Of a stretch of 64,000 bases of DNA, positions 34,073 to 42,742 are shown piece by piece (within the stretch, counting starts at the first letter, position 1; the number at the start of each line of letters is the position of its first letter). Both the position numbers and the translations under genes were made by a program. The notes beneath the pieces are model-generated. The model had not been told where the DNA came from, did no database searches, and was given only the letters and a program-made list of their open reading frames with translations. The stretch lies in NCBI GenBank assembly GCA_900551855.1, contig URXM01000006.1, positions 36,008-100,007 on the forward strand, in the 5' to 3' direction. The stretch comes from an uncultured Eubacteriales bacterium. Its GTDB lineage: Bacteria > Bacillota > Clostridia > Christensenellales > UBA1242.

Positions 34073-36049
34073 TTTATTTGTCATATAATATACATCTGTT
34101 TTTGTTTGTTCTGCATTATTCTCAAACAAAAGTTTATTTTCATTGTTAATTTCATCTCTCTCGACTTTTGTAATCATATATCCATTATCATTACCATTTA
34201 AAACATTTTGTTTTTCATCAGATGCATTATTAACAGTAATTGATGAAGCAATATTAATTGTTGCAAGTTCAATATTGCCATCAATATCAAGTATATAATA
34301 ATGTTGCCAACTCTTAATATATCCCATATCAAGTCCAGCAACTGTTCCACCAGCAGGAGTTTTAAATCCAAACAAAACTTTAGCATCAGCAAATTCAGGA
34401 ATAGGATTTTCGTAATCATTTTTAATACTTCCAACCTGAGTTCCTTTAGTTGCAATTTTTGTGAAAATATTTTCTGTCATAGTCTTAAATTCTGACAATT
34501 GGTCGTTTGTTGCGGTATCAGTGCTATACTCAAATGTAATAGTAGAACCTTCTGGGCTGAACTGTTTATATTTTGTAGAATTCAAATAATCTTCAAATTC
34601 TTGAGTTGTTTCTATCTCTTGATTTTTTATTTTATCATAGAAGTTTGAATCATTAAATCTAAATGTTGTCATGCCACCTTTTCCATTTGTTTCAGAGATA
34701 ACAACAACATCTATCTTATCTAATGTAGCATCGATATACAATATTTTGTCAACATGAGAAACATCTTCTGTTACAAGCCAATACTCTGCCAAATAATCTT
34801 TGTTGTATTGGTTGTCACCTTTCATCCACTTATCCAAAACTGAAGCCATTGCAGGGATATTAAATACATAATTCCCATTTTCATCAACTGTATAAATTTT
34901 GTCAGTTTCGTCAACTGGTGGAGGAGTAATTATCGTTGTATCATCAACAATTTTTGAAGCTTCTGGCATATTTACTGTTGTGTTTCCGATATTGTAAATA
35001 GTCTTCTCATAATCGTCACCATATACAACAACACTTGAAGAATTAAATTTTAAATTAACTTCTTTTCCATCAACTTCCCCAGTAATAACATTTTCATCGC
35101 TGTCAAAAGAAGTCCAATTTACATTGATTAAATCATTATAAACAAGCTCTTTTGTGTCTCTAAGGTCAGTCTCTGTTTTATGCCACATATTGTCAGTTTT
35201 GTCATAATTTAAAAGATAAGCTTTTCCATCTTCAACATAATAATAGTGTCCAATGTTGTCATTATCTTCATAAACTTTCCAAGTGTCACCTTCTATAAAG
35301 TAATTCATGACACTGCCGTTAACATTTTCTGTATAAGTGAAATTATTTTTGTCGATTTCTGCCAAAAATTCATTAACTTTTTCAACAGGAATCTCTTGTT
35401 GTTTTGTATCGTCAACAATCATTGATAAGCTTGGAAGATTTACTGTAGTGCTTCCAATATTATAAATTGTTCCTTCAAAATCATTTCCTTGAAGAGAAAC
35501 TGAGCCATTGGAAGAAATTTCCAATGTGACATCTTCACCATTCATTTTCCCAGTGAATTCGTTTGTTTTTTCATCAAAAGCTGACCAAGTTGCAGAAGAT
35601 AAATCATCATAAATAATAGAATCAAAGTCAAACTTTTCTGCTTCTGTTTTGTGCCATAGAGAGTCACTTTGGTCATAAATTAAATTAAATGCTTCTCCAT
35701 CAACGGTATAATAATAATTTTCAACATCTTCAGAAGCAGTTTGCATTTTGTCTTTATCCAACAAATAATCAACTGTTTCTTGTTCTGTTTTATGAGAATA
35801 AGTATAATTTCCCAATTCCATATCATCTAAGACAGCATCAATTTTTTCTGTAGGAACTGGACTTGGAGGAGTTTCAACTTCTGTTGGCCCACAACCAGCC
35901 AAAGACAAACCTCCTGCGACTAATGCCATTGATGCCAAACCAATAGCCAATCCTTTACTTAATCTACAAACAACAATTTCTTTGATTTTTGAACCAAAAG
36001 AATGTTTTTTCTTTTCTTCGTCTGATAAAAAATCCCCTTTTTTCATCAT
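34058..36049 (-). CDS. Repeat-containing lipoprotein of unknown function
   Basis: A 663-aa protein with an unusually long N-terminal cytoplasmic stretch (about 30 residues, Lys-rich) before a hydrophobic segment ending in lipobox SLAGC. A Pro-rich linker follows. Then come two tandem copies of a module of about 150 residues (roughly 66-215 and 222-372), sharing blocks such as DxMWHKTE, GTIYNIG/KTIYNIG, TTVNxP and xxIVDD. After a second linker (ITPPPVDE) is a different C-terminal domain (about 395-663). SD AAGGGGG precedes the first of two ATGs. The modules have no recognised family. The neighbouring lipoprotein gene is 61 bp downstream. Confidence 0.75.
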   Translation of the reverse strand: MMKKGDFLSDEEKKKHSFGSKIKEIVVCRLSKGLAIGLASMALVAGGLSLAGCGPTEVETPPSPVPTEKIDAVLDDMELGNYTYSHKTEQETVDYLLDKDKMQTASEDVENYYYTVDGEAFNLIYDQSDSLWHKTEAEKFDFDSIIYDDLSSATWSAFDEKTNEFTGKMNGEDVTLEISSNGSVSLQGNDFEGTIYNIGSTTVNLPSLSMIVDDTKQQEIPVEKVNEFLAEIDKNNFTYTENVNGSVMNYFIEGDTWKVYEDNDNIGHYYYVEDGKAYLLNYDKTDNMWHKTETDLRDTKELVYNDLINVNWTSFDSDENVITGEVDGKEVNLKFNSSSVVVYGDDYEKTIYNIGNTTVNMPEASKIVDDTTIITPPPVDETDKIYTVDENGNYVFNIPAMASVLDKWMKGDNQYNKDYLAEYWLVTEDVSHVDKILYIDATLDKIDVVVISETNGKGGMTTFRFNDSNFYDKIKNQEIETTQEFEDYLNSTKYKQFSPEGSTITFEYSTDTATNDQLSEFKTMTENIFTKIATKGTQVGSIKNDYENPIPEFADAKVLFGFKTPAGGTVAGLDMGYIKSWQHYYILDIDGNIELATINIASSITVNNASDEKQNVLNGNDNGYMITKVERDEINNENKLLFENNAEQTKTDVYYMTNKEREL

Positions 36050-36130
36050 AAATCCCCCTTAATTTATAATTATAATAGCACAACTTTCAACAAATTTCAA
36101 TAGGTATTTTAATTTTATAAAGTTATACAA

Positions 36131-36952
36131 TCAATTAGCTCTCATAAAATTGAACAGATATTGCTGAGCATAACCAGACAAATCCCCAAATTGAGAAGTA
36201 AGATTGTTTCTTATTTTCTCTCTATTGTCTATGTTGTCATAATACTTGTTATACATTTTTTTTATCCAAGTATCAACTGGAAAAACATCACCTTTGCCAT
36301 ATCCAAACAAGAGAATGCAATCTGCCACCTTTGGACCAACTCCCGCAAGAGAAATAAGATTTTTTCTTAATTCTTTTGTAGGAAGACTTCCCCATTCATA
36401 TAAAGTTTTTTCATCAATTTGTCTGACAACTTTATGTAAATATATATCACGGTAGCCTGCCCCTATTTCTTTAAAAAACGAAACATCAACCGTAAGAAGT
36501 TCTTCTCTTGTTGGAAAAGCATGAAAACTCCCCATGTTTTTCCCTAACTTTTCTCTCAGCCTATTCAATATCAACTGTATTCTTTTTATATTGTTGTTTG
36601 CCGAAACAATAAACGAAATCAATGTTTCAAACAAATTTTGTTTCAAAATTCTTATTCCACTTCCAAATTTGATGGGATCTTTTAAAATTGCATACTTAGA
36701 AAGAGTATTCTTTATTTTTCCGTAATCAGTTTTGAGATCAAAATAGTTTTCAAAATAATCTGTGTCATCAGTTTTTATCACATAACCTTTTTCATTCTCA
36801 AAAACTTCTGCTTTTTTGTCAGCAGAAAAAACCAAATATGATTCTTCTTTTTTTTGATAAGAAAAAACTTGCCCGCACTCTAAAATTTGTTTTATATCAA
36901 AATCTTCTTTTCCAAAAATTTCAATATAATCTTTACCCTTGTAATAATTCAT
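36131..36952 (-). CDS. 8-oxoguanine DNA glycosylase (OGG1 type)
   Basis: A 273-aa base-excision repair enzyme: an N-terminal OGG_N domain (CGQVFSYQ), then the HhH-GPD domain with LAGVGPKVADCILLFG (catalytic Lys in the hairpin) and the catalytic Asp in VFPVDTWIKK. It removes 8-oxoG and nicks the AP site. The first in-frame codon is TTG; the adjacent ATG is taken as the start. The OGG1-type family is well known in clostridia. Confidence 0.92.
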   Translation of the reverse strand: MNYYKGKDYIEIFGKEDFDIKQILECGQVFSYQKKEESYLVFSADKKAEVFENEKGYVIKTDDTDYFENYFDLKTDYGKIKNTLSKYAILKDPIKFGSGIRILKQNLFETLISFIVSANNNIKRIQLILNRLREKLGKNMGSFHAFPTREELLTVDVSFFKEIGAGYRDIYLHKVVRQIDEKTLYEWGSLPTKELRKNLISLAGVGPKVADCILLFGYGKGDVFPVDTWIKKMYNKYYDNIDNREKIRNNLTSQFGDLSGYAQQYLFNFMRAN

Positions 36953-37011
36953 CAATTCGACCTTAACTTAAAAATTTCCAATACAAAATCTTATAAAATA
37001 ACAATATAAAA

Positions 37012-37038
37012 CAAAAAAGGGCGTCAAAGCCCTTTTTA
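37012..37038 (-). terminator. Terminator after rpmA
   Basis: AAAAAGGGC (37014-37022) pairs with GCCCTTTTT (37029-37037). Confidence 0.85.
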
Positions 37039-37040
37039 AA

Positions 37041-37313
37041 TTATTCAGCAACAACTGAAACTATATTCTTTCCATTGCTCTTCCCAAAAACAACTTTTCC
37101 ATTTTTGAGAGCAAAAAGTGTGTAGTCTTTTCCAAGACCAACATTGGCACCAGGATAAACCTTGGTTCCTCTTTGTCTAACGATAATTGAGCCAGCTGTT
37201 ATAAATTGACCAGCATAAGCCTTAACACCAAGACGTTTTGCTTGAGAATCTCTACCGTTTTTAGTGCTACCGCCACCCTTTTTATGAGCAAAAAGTTGTA
37301 AATTAATATACAT
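37041..37313 (-). CDS. rpmA: Ribosomal protein bL27, with cleavable N-terminal leader
   Basis: A 90-aa protein beginning MYINLQLFAHKKGGGSTKNG. The hydrophobic leader before AHKKGGG is the Firmicute-type extension removed by the Prp protease so that the mature N-terminus can reach the peptidyl-transferase centre. The start is chosen at the ATG after GGAGG; an upstream in-frame start would add 8 residues without an SD. It overlaps the 3' end of prp by 11 bp and is the last gene of rplU-prp-rpmA. Confidence 0.96.
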   Translation of the reverse strand: MYINLQLFAHKKGGGSTKNGRDSQAKRLGVKAYAGQFITAGSIIVRQRGTKVYPGANVGLGKDYTLFALKNGKVVFGKSNGKNIVSVVAE

Positions 37314-37632
37314 CTTTTCTAACCTCCATTTTAACAAACTTTGAATAATTTTTTGCGATATCTTCTAAAGTTTTTTCCATACTCAGAAGCAAAACTTGAG
37401 CAGATTGATTTTGAAAATCTTTACTATCAAGCCACACAACAAGGAAACCATCTTCCATATTGCTTTCAACTTTAAGATTTAAGATTTCTTTCAACCCAAG
37501 CAAAGTCATTTGTGAAGCAACCGAAACCCCAGAACAAACAATATCCTGACCTTCCTGTGCATAACCACTATGGCCTTTGACTTGATATCCCACAATAAAA
37601 TTATCTTTTTTAAAAATCGTAATCTTAATCAT
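37303..37632 (-). CDS. prp: Ribosomal-processing cysteine protease Prp
   Basis: A 109-aa YsxB family protein. His in VKGHSGYA and Cys in DIVCSGVS form the catalytic pair. It cleaves the L27 leader encoded by the very next gene. It lies 2 bp after rplU. Presence of both protease and leader shows the system is intact. Confidence 0.95.
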   Translation of the reverse strand: MIKITIFKKDNFIVGYQVKGHSGYAQEGQDIVCSGVSVASQMTLLGLKEILNLKVESNMEDGFLVVWLDSKDFQNQSAQVLLLSMEKTLEDIAKNYSKFVKMEVRKDVY

Positions 37633-37634
37633 AA

Positions 37635-37943
37635 TTACATCTTTATTGAAACAATTTTAATTTCTGTCCATGGTTGTCTATGACCTTGTTTCTTGCGTTC
37701 ATTTTTCTTAGGTTTATATTTGAAAACAACAATCTTATCACCTTTTCCATGAGCAAGAATTTCAGCAACCACTTCAGCCGTTTTAACGGTTGGCGTTCCA
37801 GCAACAGTTTTGTTTCCATCAGAAACGAGCAAAACATCAAGATTTACTTTATCTCCAACAGCACCATTAAGTTTTTCAACTTTAAGTACATCATTTTCGG
37901 TTACATTATACTGTTTTCCGCCTGTCTGAACTACTGCAAACAT
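37635..37943 (-). CDS. rplU: Ribosomal protein bL21
   Basis: A 102-aa protein starting MFAVVQTGGKQYNV, the classic L21 opening, with the KPKKNERKKQGHRQ RNA-binding tail. SD GAGGAGG. It is first gene of the operon and is preceded by a structured leader. Confidence 0.97.
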   Translation of the reverse strand: MFAVVQTGGKQYNVTENDVLKVEKLNGAVGDKVNLDVLLVSDGNKTVAGTPTVKTAEVVAEILAHGKGDKIVVFKYKPKKNERKKQGHRQPWTEIKIVSIKM

Positions 37944-37954
37944 TCTCTATACCT

Positions 37955-38055
37955 CCTCTAACCAAACTCGCTGTATCCAAGGTGGTGTCTCAGACACTCT
38001 CCATAAAACAATTTTACAGATTTTTCTTCCAAACCCGACACATGCGGATACGATT
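37955..38055 (-). promoter_or_regulatory. Structured rplU leader (L21-leader-like)
   Basis: The transcript begins near 38051 with GTATCC, which can pair with GGATAC at 37978-37973 just before the SD region. Inside is a perfect hairpin GTGTC-TGA-GACAC. The position and closing stem fit an autoregulatory L21 leader; assignment to the Rfam family is inferred. Confidence 0.55.
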
Positions 38056-38057
38056 AT

Positions 38058-38086
38058 ATTCTAACAAAAAATGCAGGTATTGTCAA
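38058..38086 (-). promoter_or_regulatory. rplU-prp-rpmA promoter
   Basis: Minus strand TTGACA (38086-38081), 17 bp, TAGAAT (38063-38058). Confidence 0.8.
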
Positions 38087-38174
38087 GTAAAATCTTTACA
38101 ATACCTACAAAAAAAGTGCCAAAAATCACATAAAAATCGGCTTTTTAACCCAAAAATATAAGTTGCTTTTTATT

Positions 38175-38714
38175 TTAACCAAAAATTAAAACTTCTGCAT
38201 TTTCAACATCATAATCATCCAAGTTCCCACTCTTAGGGAATCCATTGAAAACACATTTAAACATTCTTCCAACGCCATTGTGAGCTACTACCAAAACCGT
38301 TTCATTTTTATATCTTTTTGATATATCTTCAACAAAATCTTTGCATCTGTTAAAAAACTCATCAATGCTTTCTGCATTTTTCTCCTTACACAAACTTACA
38401 TCAGCACCAACTTTCCATAACTGTGGAAAATCACTGTCAATTTCACCATTTAAATCGCCAAGTTCCCTTTCTTTTATTCTGTCATCATAAAAAATTGGAG
38501 TATTCTTGTGGAATTTTAAAATTGCATTTGCCGTTTGTTTAGCCCTTATAAGTGGAGAACAAATCACTAGATCAATTTTAGTGTTTTTTAATTTTAATGA
38601 TGCTTCTTCTGCCTGCAATAAACCTTGCGAATTTAAAGAAACATCCCAATCCCCACCTGTCAAAATGTGCTTAACATTGTTATCGGTTTGTCCGTGCCTT
38701 ACAAATAAAATCAT
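38175..38714 (-). CDS. Histidine phosphatase family protein
   Basis: A 179-aa phosphoglycerate-mutase-like phosphatase. The catalytic RHG is in MILFVRHGQTDNN. The second Arg lies in SPLIRAKQTA, the acid/base Glu in KERELGDLNG, and the second His in VVAHNGVGR. Substrates range from phosphosugars to nucleosides in this family. It is last gene of the sepF-...-rluD run, 5 bp after rluD. Confidence 0.88.
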   Translation of the reverse strand: MILFVRHGQTDNNVKHILTGGDWDVSLNSQGLLQAEEASLKLKNTKIDLVICSPLIRAKQTANAILKFHKNTPIFYDDRIKERELGDLNGEIDSDFPQLWKVGADVSLCKEKNAESIDEFFNRCKDFVEDISKRYKNETVLVVAHNGVGRMFKCVFNGFPKSGNLDDYDVENAEVLIFG

Positions 38715-38719
38715 ATTTT

Positions 38720-39625
38720 CTAAATTTCCTTTTGTCTTTTCAAATAATCTTCAAAATAATCTGGCAAAGGGACTTCAAAAGTCAATCTTTCCCCAGTCCT
38801 TGGATGTAAAAACGAAATTTTGTATGCGTGCAAAAGTTGACCATTCAAACCTTTGACTTCCTTGCCATACAATTTATCTCCAACAATTGGATGATTGAGA
38901 TATTTTGAATGAACTCTTATTTGATGAGTTCTACCAGTTTGCAAAGAAAATTCCACCAAACAGCACTTTTCAAAACGCTTTAAAACCTTGTAATCCGTAA
39001 TAGCAATTCTTCCAGATGCCTGAACGCTCATTTTCATCCTGTCTTTTGGATCTCTTTTGATGTAAGTCTCAATTCTTCCACTGTCATCTTTTAAATTGCC
39101 ATCCAATATTGCCAAATAATTTCTATGACATACTTTATTTTTTATTTGTTCTGCCAAATTCATGTGAGCGAAATCGTTTTTAGCAACCACCAAAAGTCCA
39201 CTTGTGTCTTTATCAAGCCTATGCACAATGCCAGGACGATAACTTCCGTTTATGCCACTTAAATCTTTTATTCTGTAAAGAAGTCCATTCACCAAAGTTC
39301 CACTTTTTGTTGAAGAACAAGGATGAACAACAAGCCCTTGAGGCTTGTTGATAACAACCAAGTCAGAATCTTGATAGACAATTTCAAAATCAATATCTTC
39401 TGCTTCGGTGGAAATTTTTTCAACTTTCATTTCTTCAACAGAAATTTCATCTCCAACCTTTAAAACAAGCCCTGCCTTTGTTGCTGTTTTGCCATTTACC
39501 ACAACCTTTTCTTTTTCTATCATATTTTTGATATGAGAACGAGAATATTCAGGAAATTGTTTCAACAAAAAGATATCAAGTCTTTCGCCTTGTCCATTTT
39601 CATCCACTTTAAGCATCTTTTTCAT
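38720..39625 (-). CDS. RluD-family 23S rRNA pseudouridine synthase
   Basis: A 301-aa protein with an N-terminal S4 RNA-binding domain (ERLDIFLLKQFPEYSRSHIKNMI) and the catalytic motif HRLDKDTSGLLVVAKN. The start is set at the ATG preceded by AAGGAAG. It overlaps the end of lspA by 17 bp, a common pairing (lspA-rluD) in Firmicutes. RluD, RluC or YlyB-type specificity cannot be settled. Confidence 0.93.
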   Translation of the reverse strand: MKKMLKVDENGQGERLDIFLLKQFPEYSRSHIKNMIEKEKVVVNGKTATKAGLVLKVGDEISVEEMKVEKISTEAEDIDFEIVYQDSDLVVINKPQGLVVHPCSSTKSGTLVNGLLYRIKDLSGINGSYRPGIVHRLDKDTSGLLVVAKNDFAHMNLAEQIKNKVCHRNYLAILDGNLKDDSGRIETYIKRDPKDRMKMSVQASGRIAITDYKVLKRFEKCCLVEFSLQTGRTHQIRVHSKYLNHPIVGDKLYGKEVKGLNGQLLHAYKISFLHPRTGERLTFEVPLPDYFEDYLKRQKEI

Positions 39626-40130
39626 TTTTGTCTTCCTTAACTTTTTCTTTCTTTCTTGTTTTGACAAAATATATTATCAAATAAATGATAAACAAAACCA
39701 CACCAATGCACAGAGCGACATCGGCAAAATTGAAAATAGGAAAAGATTGCCAAAAATCAAACTGAATGAAATCTCTAACATATCCAAAAACAAGTCTATC
39801 GTAAAGATTCCCCAAACAACCAGCAAACAAAAATCCAAATGTGATATTAAGAAGCCAAGATTTGTTTGGTTCTTTGATGTAATAGAAGATGAAAATTGCC
39901 ATAAAAACGATGCTTAAAACAATCAAAAAGACTTGTTTGCCAGCCAACAATCCCCATGCAGCACCATAATTATGAACAAGTTTAAAGTTAAATAAAAAAG
40001 GAATAACTGTGACAGTTTCACCATTGGCAAGCAAATCGTCAAAAACATATTTTGTCACCAAATCCAAAGTCAAAATCACAGCTATAACAGCAAACATAAC
40101 CAACATTTTTACAAGATTTTTCTTTTTCAA
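39609..40130 (-). CDS. lspA: Lipoprotein signal peptidase (signal peptidase II)
   Basis: A 173-aa aspartyl protease with four membrane helices. The catalytic regions are FKLVHNYGAAWGLLAG, GNLYDRLVFGYVRDF (first Asp) and FNFADVALCIGV (second Asp). It removes lipoprotein signals such as those of the lipoproteins encoded in this window. The C-terminal tail is unusually long and Lys/Glu-rich. Confidence 0.95.
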   Translation of the reverse strand: MKKKNLVKMLVMFAVIAVILTLDLVTKYVFDDLLANGETVTVIPFLFNFKLVHNYGAAWGLLAGKQVFLIVLSIVFMAIFIFYYIKEPNKSWLLNITFGFLFAGCLGNLYDRLVFGYVRDFIQFDFWQSFPIFNFADVALCIGVVLFIIYLIIYFVKTRKKEKVKEDKNEKDA

Positions 40131-40131
40131 C

Positions 40132-40362
40132 TCAGCCTCTAATTTTGTTATATTTTTTCTTTAATTTTTCCAAACTCTCGTCATCAAAATATCTTTCAGT
40201 ATACCCACAATTACAGCAAACATAACGAGAAGTGAAAATTTCTTTGCCAAAATGCCCTAAAACTTCAAAATCTGCACTAGATTTTTTAGAATTTTTGTCT
40301 TTATTTTCAAAAACTAATATATCTTCACTGCCACATTTTGGACATTTACCTGTTTGTTTCAT
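40132..40362 (-). CDS. Small zinc-ribbon protein
   Basis: A 76-aa protein with two CxxC pairs (CPKCGSED and CCNCGYTE) about 40 residues apart, a zinc-ribbon pattern, and a short charged helical tail. The middle (SSADFEVLGHFGKEIFTSRYV) is conserved-looking. It stands between sepF and lspA with gaps of only 2 and 1 bp, so it is co-expressed; role unknown. Confidence 0.8.
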   Translation of the reverse strand: MKQTGKCPKCGSEDILVFENKDKNSKKSSADFEVLGHFGKEIFTSRYVCCNCGYTERYFDDESLEKLKKKYNKIRG

Positions 40363-40364
40363 AC

Positions 40365-40727
40365 CTAATCCTTATCAATTTCCATATTTTTTGGTAAAAA
40401 GATATACAAATCTTTGTCAACAACCTCTTCACTTGCACCCAAAACATCAATAACACCATGATAATAATCAAGAATTTTGTTCTTTTCGCCTGAAGAACAG
40501 CCTCTAAAATCAATAAAAAATGGAATTTCTTTCTTCAATAAATCAATTTTATCCTTACATTCTTCAAATTTTTCAGGATAAAAAACTTTAATTCCGTCTA
40601 TTTCATCTGGCAATTTTTGAGTAAGTTTAAGATTGTATGATGCCTTTGGCTCTTTTTTCTTTTTAACAACCTTGACATCATCGCCTTCAAACCCAAAAAT
40701 TTTATAAATATAATTCATAAGTCCCAT
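40365..40727 (-). CDS. sepF: Cell division protein SepF
   Basis: A 120-aa protein with an N-terminal amphipathic membrane-binding segment (MGLMNYIYKIFGF) and a SepF core including FYPEKFEECKDKID and FIDFRGCSSGEKNKILDYYHG. SepF tethers FtsZ to the membrane and organises the septum. It is first of a tightly packed run sepF-zinc ribbon-lspA-rluD-phosphatase. Confidence 0.9.
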   Translation of the reverse strand: MGLMNYIYKIFGFEGDDVKVVKKKKEPKASYNLKLTQKLPDEIDGIKVFYPEKFEECKDKIDLLKKEIPFFIDFRGCSSGEKNKILDYYHGVIDVLGASEEVVDKDLYIFLPKNMEIDKD

Positions 40728-40809
40728 AAATCAACCTCAATTTATTGTATCATAATTAGATATTCTATGCAAACAAATTGAAAACTGTATTATTTCAATT
40801 ATACTTTAA

Positions 40810-41214
40810 TCACAACACGCCTTTATCTTTCAAAAATTGACGAACTCTTTCCCACAATTTCTTTAAGTCATCATAGGTCAAAGTTTTTTCAACATCCTCA
40901 ACATTGGTCCAAATCAAATGTTCTTTATCTCTTGGATCAATATATCTGTCAACCTCTCCCATATCTGTTGCAATATAAAAAACTACTTCTATATCTCCCT
41001 CATAATTGGTGTAAAACAAAGAAAAGTGTTCATCAAAAATGATTTTACATTTTCTCCCAGTCTCTTCTTCTGTTTCTCTTATTGCGCACTCTACCAAAGA
41101 TTCTCCTTTTTCTATGTGTCCTTTGGGAAAATCAAAATCTTTATTTTTATCTCTGTAAACAAGTGCAACTTTTTTGAAGTCTTTGCTAAACAAAACGCAA
41201 CCAGCTTTTTGCAT
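40810..41214 (-). CDS. Nudix hydrolase
   Basis: A 134-aa protein with Nudix box GHIEKGESLVECAIRETEEETG. The start is placed at MQKAGCVLF behind GGAGGA; an in-frame TTG just upstream would overlap this SD. The AGCVLFSKDFKKVALVYR opening resembles diadenosine tetraphosphate-type Nudix enzymes. Substrate is unconfirmed. Confidence 0.87.
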   Translation of the reverse strand: MQKAGCVLFSKDFKKVALVYRDKNKDFDFPKGHIEKGESLVECAIRETEEETGRKCKIIFDEHFSLFYTNYEGDIEVVFYIATDMGEVDRYIDPRDKEHLIWTNVEDVEKTLTYDDLKKLWERVRQFLKDKGVL

Positions 41215-41301
41215 AATATCCTCCAATTTTTAAACAGTTTCAAATATTATATCAACAATACAAAAAAATGTAAAATGATAATATAAACAAAAAAATGCAA
41301 T

Positions 41302-41331
41302 AAAAAAAGACCAAAATCTTGGCCTTTTTTT
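41302..41331 (-). terminator. Terminator after tuf
   Basis: AAGACCAA (41307-41314) pairs with TTGGCCTT (41319-41326, one G-U pair), with Ts leftward. Confidence 0.8.
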
Positions 41332-41341
41332 AATATCTAAA

Positions 41342-42544
41342 TTATTCAATAATTTGAGAAACAACACCAGAACCAACTGTTCTTCCGCCTTCACGAATAG
41401 CGAAACGAAGTCCTTGTTCGATAGCGATTTCTTTGTTAAGAGTGATTGTCATCTTAACGTTATCGCCAGGCATAACCATTTCTACACCTGCAGGAAGTTC
41501 GATTGTTCCTGTAACGTCTGTTGTTCTGAAATAGAATTGTGGTCTATATCCGTTGAAGAATGGAGTATGACGACCACCTTCTTCTTTCTTCAAAACGTAA
41601 ACTTCAGCAGCAAATTTTGTGTGTGGGTGAATTGTTCCTGGTTTGCAAAGAACTTGTCCTCTTTCAATTTCATTTCTTTGAATACCACGAAGAAGAATAC
41701 CAACATTGTATCCAGCAATTCCTTCATCAACTGTCTTTCTGAACATTTCGATTCCAGTAACAACGGTTTGTTTCTTAGCTCCCAAACCAACGATTTCAAC
41801 AACGTCGTTAAGTTTTACAGTACCTCTTTCAATTCTTCCAGTTGCAACAGTTCCACGACCAGTGATTGTGAAAACGTCTTCAACAGGCATAAGGAAAGGT
41901 TTGTCTGTATCTCTTTGAGGTTCTGGAATATAAGTATCCAAAGCGTCAAGGAGTTCTTGGATGCATTTGCATGCTGGGTCATTAACGTTTCCAGCTTGTG
42001 CAGCTTCCAAAGCTTTCAAAGCAGAACCTTTAATAATAGGTGTCTTGTCTCCTGGGAAACCATATTCTGTCAAAAGTTCTCTGATTTCCATTTCAACAAG
42101 GTCCAAAAGTTCTGGATCGTCAACTTGATCAATCTTGTTCATAAATACAACGATGTATGGAACACCAACCTGTCTAGCAAGCAAAATGTGTTCTCTTGTT
42201 TGAGGCATTGGACCATCAGTTGCAGCAACAACAAGGATAGCTCCGTCCATTTGAGCAGCACCTGTAATCATGTTCTTTACATAGTCTGCGTGTCCTGGAC
42301 AGTCAACGTGTGCATAGTGACGTTTATCTGTTTGATATTCAACGTGTGCAGTGTTGATTGTGATTCCTCTTGCTTTTTCTTCTGGTGCCTTATCGATTTC
42401 ATCATATCTCATTCTTTGAGCGTAACCCTTAGCAGCACTATACATTGTGATAGCAGCAGTAAGAGTTGTTTTACCATGGTCAACGTGACCGATTGTACCA
42501 ACGTTTACGTGTGGTTTGGTAACATCATATTTTCCTGTAGCCAT
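41342..42544 (-). CDS. tuf: Elongation factor Tu
   Basis: A 400-aa GTPase delivering aminoacyl-tRNA to the ribosome. G1 is GHVDHGKT, G3 DCPGHADYV, G4 NKID, and domains 2 and 3 are complete to the end SQIIE. It is last gene of the str cluster and has its own promoter about 35 bp before the SD, as expected for the most abundant protein. Confidence 0.99.
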   Translation of the reverse strand: MATGKYDVTKPHVNVGTIGHVDHGKTTLTAAITMYSAAKGYAQRMRYDEIDKAPEEKARGITINTAHVEYQTDKRHYAHVDCPGHADYVKNMITGAAQMDGAILVVAATDGPMPQTREHILLARQVGVPYIVVFMNKIDQVDDPELLDLVEMEIRELLTEYGFPGDKTPIIKGSALKALEAAQAGNVNDPACKCIQELLDALDTYIPEPQRDTDKPFLMPVEDVFTITGRGTVATGRIERGTVKLNDVVEIVGLGAKKQTVVTGIEMFRKTVDEGIAGYNVGILLRGIQRNEIERGQVLCKPGTIHPHTKFAAEVYVLKKEEGGRHTPFFNGYRPQFYFRTTDVTGTIELPAGVEMVMPGDNVKMTITLNKEIAIEQGLRFAIREGGRTVGSGVVSQIIE

Positions 42545-42577
42545 TTTAATAATCTCCTTTTTATGTTTTACTGTGAT

Positions 42578-42605
42578 ATTTTATCATATATTTTGAAAAT
42601 GTCAA
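42578..42605 (-). promoter_or_regulatory. Separate tuf promoter
   Basis: Minus strand TTGACA (42605-42600), 16 bp, TAAAAT (42583-42578), in the fusA-tuf gap. A 10-bp perfect hairpin (TTGGCTTTTT, 42656-42681 region) lies upstream of it and could partly terminate fusA transcripts. Confidence 0.75.
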
Positions 42606-42742
42606 AACAATTTTAGCATTTTTATCACATTTTCAAAATAAATTTTGTTACAAATTGGCTTTTTCACAGCAAAAAAGCCAAACTTGTAAACTCAAATTCA
42701 GTCCAAGCATAACTTAGTTGGTTTTTGTATTAAAAATTAACC

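Noticed and set aside
41354..42616. 420-codon open frame antisense to tuf, and similar long antisense frames over fusA, dnaK and fakA
   Set aside because: These are mirror artefacts of strongly codon-biased genes; Cys/Ser/Phe-rich translations without ribosome sites.
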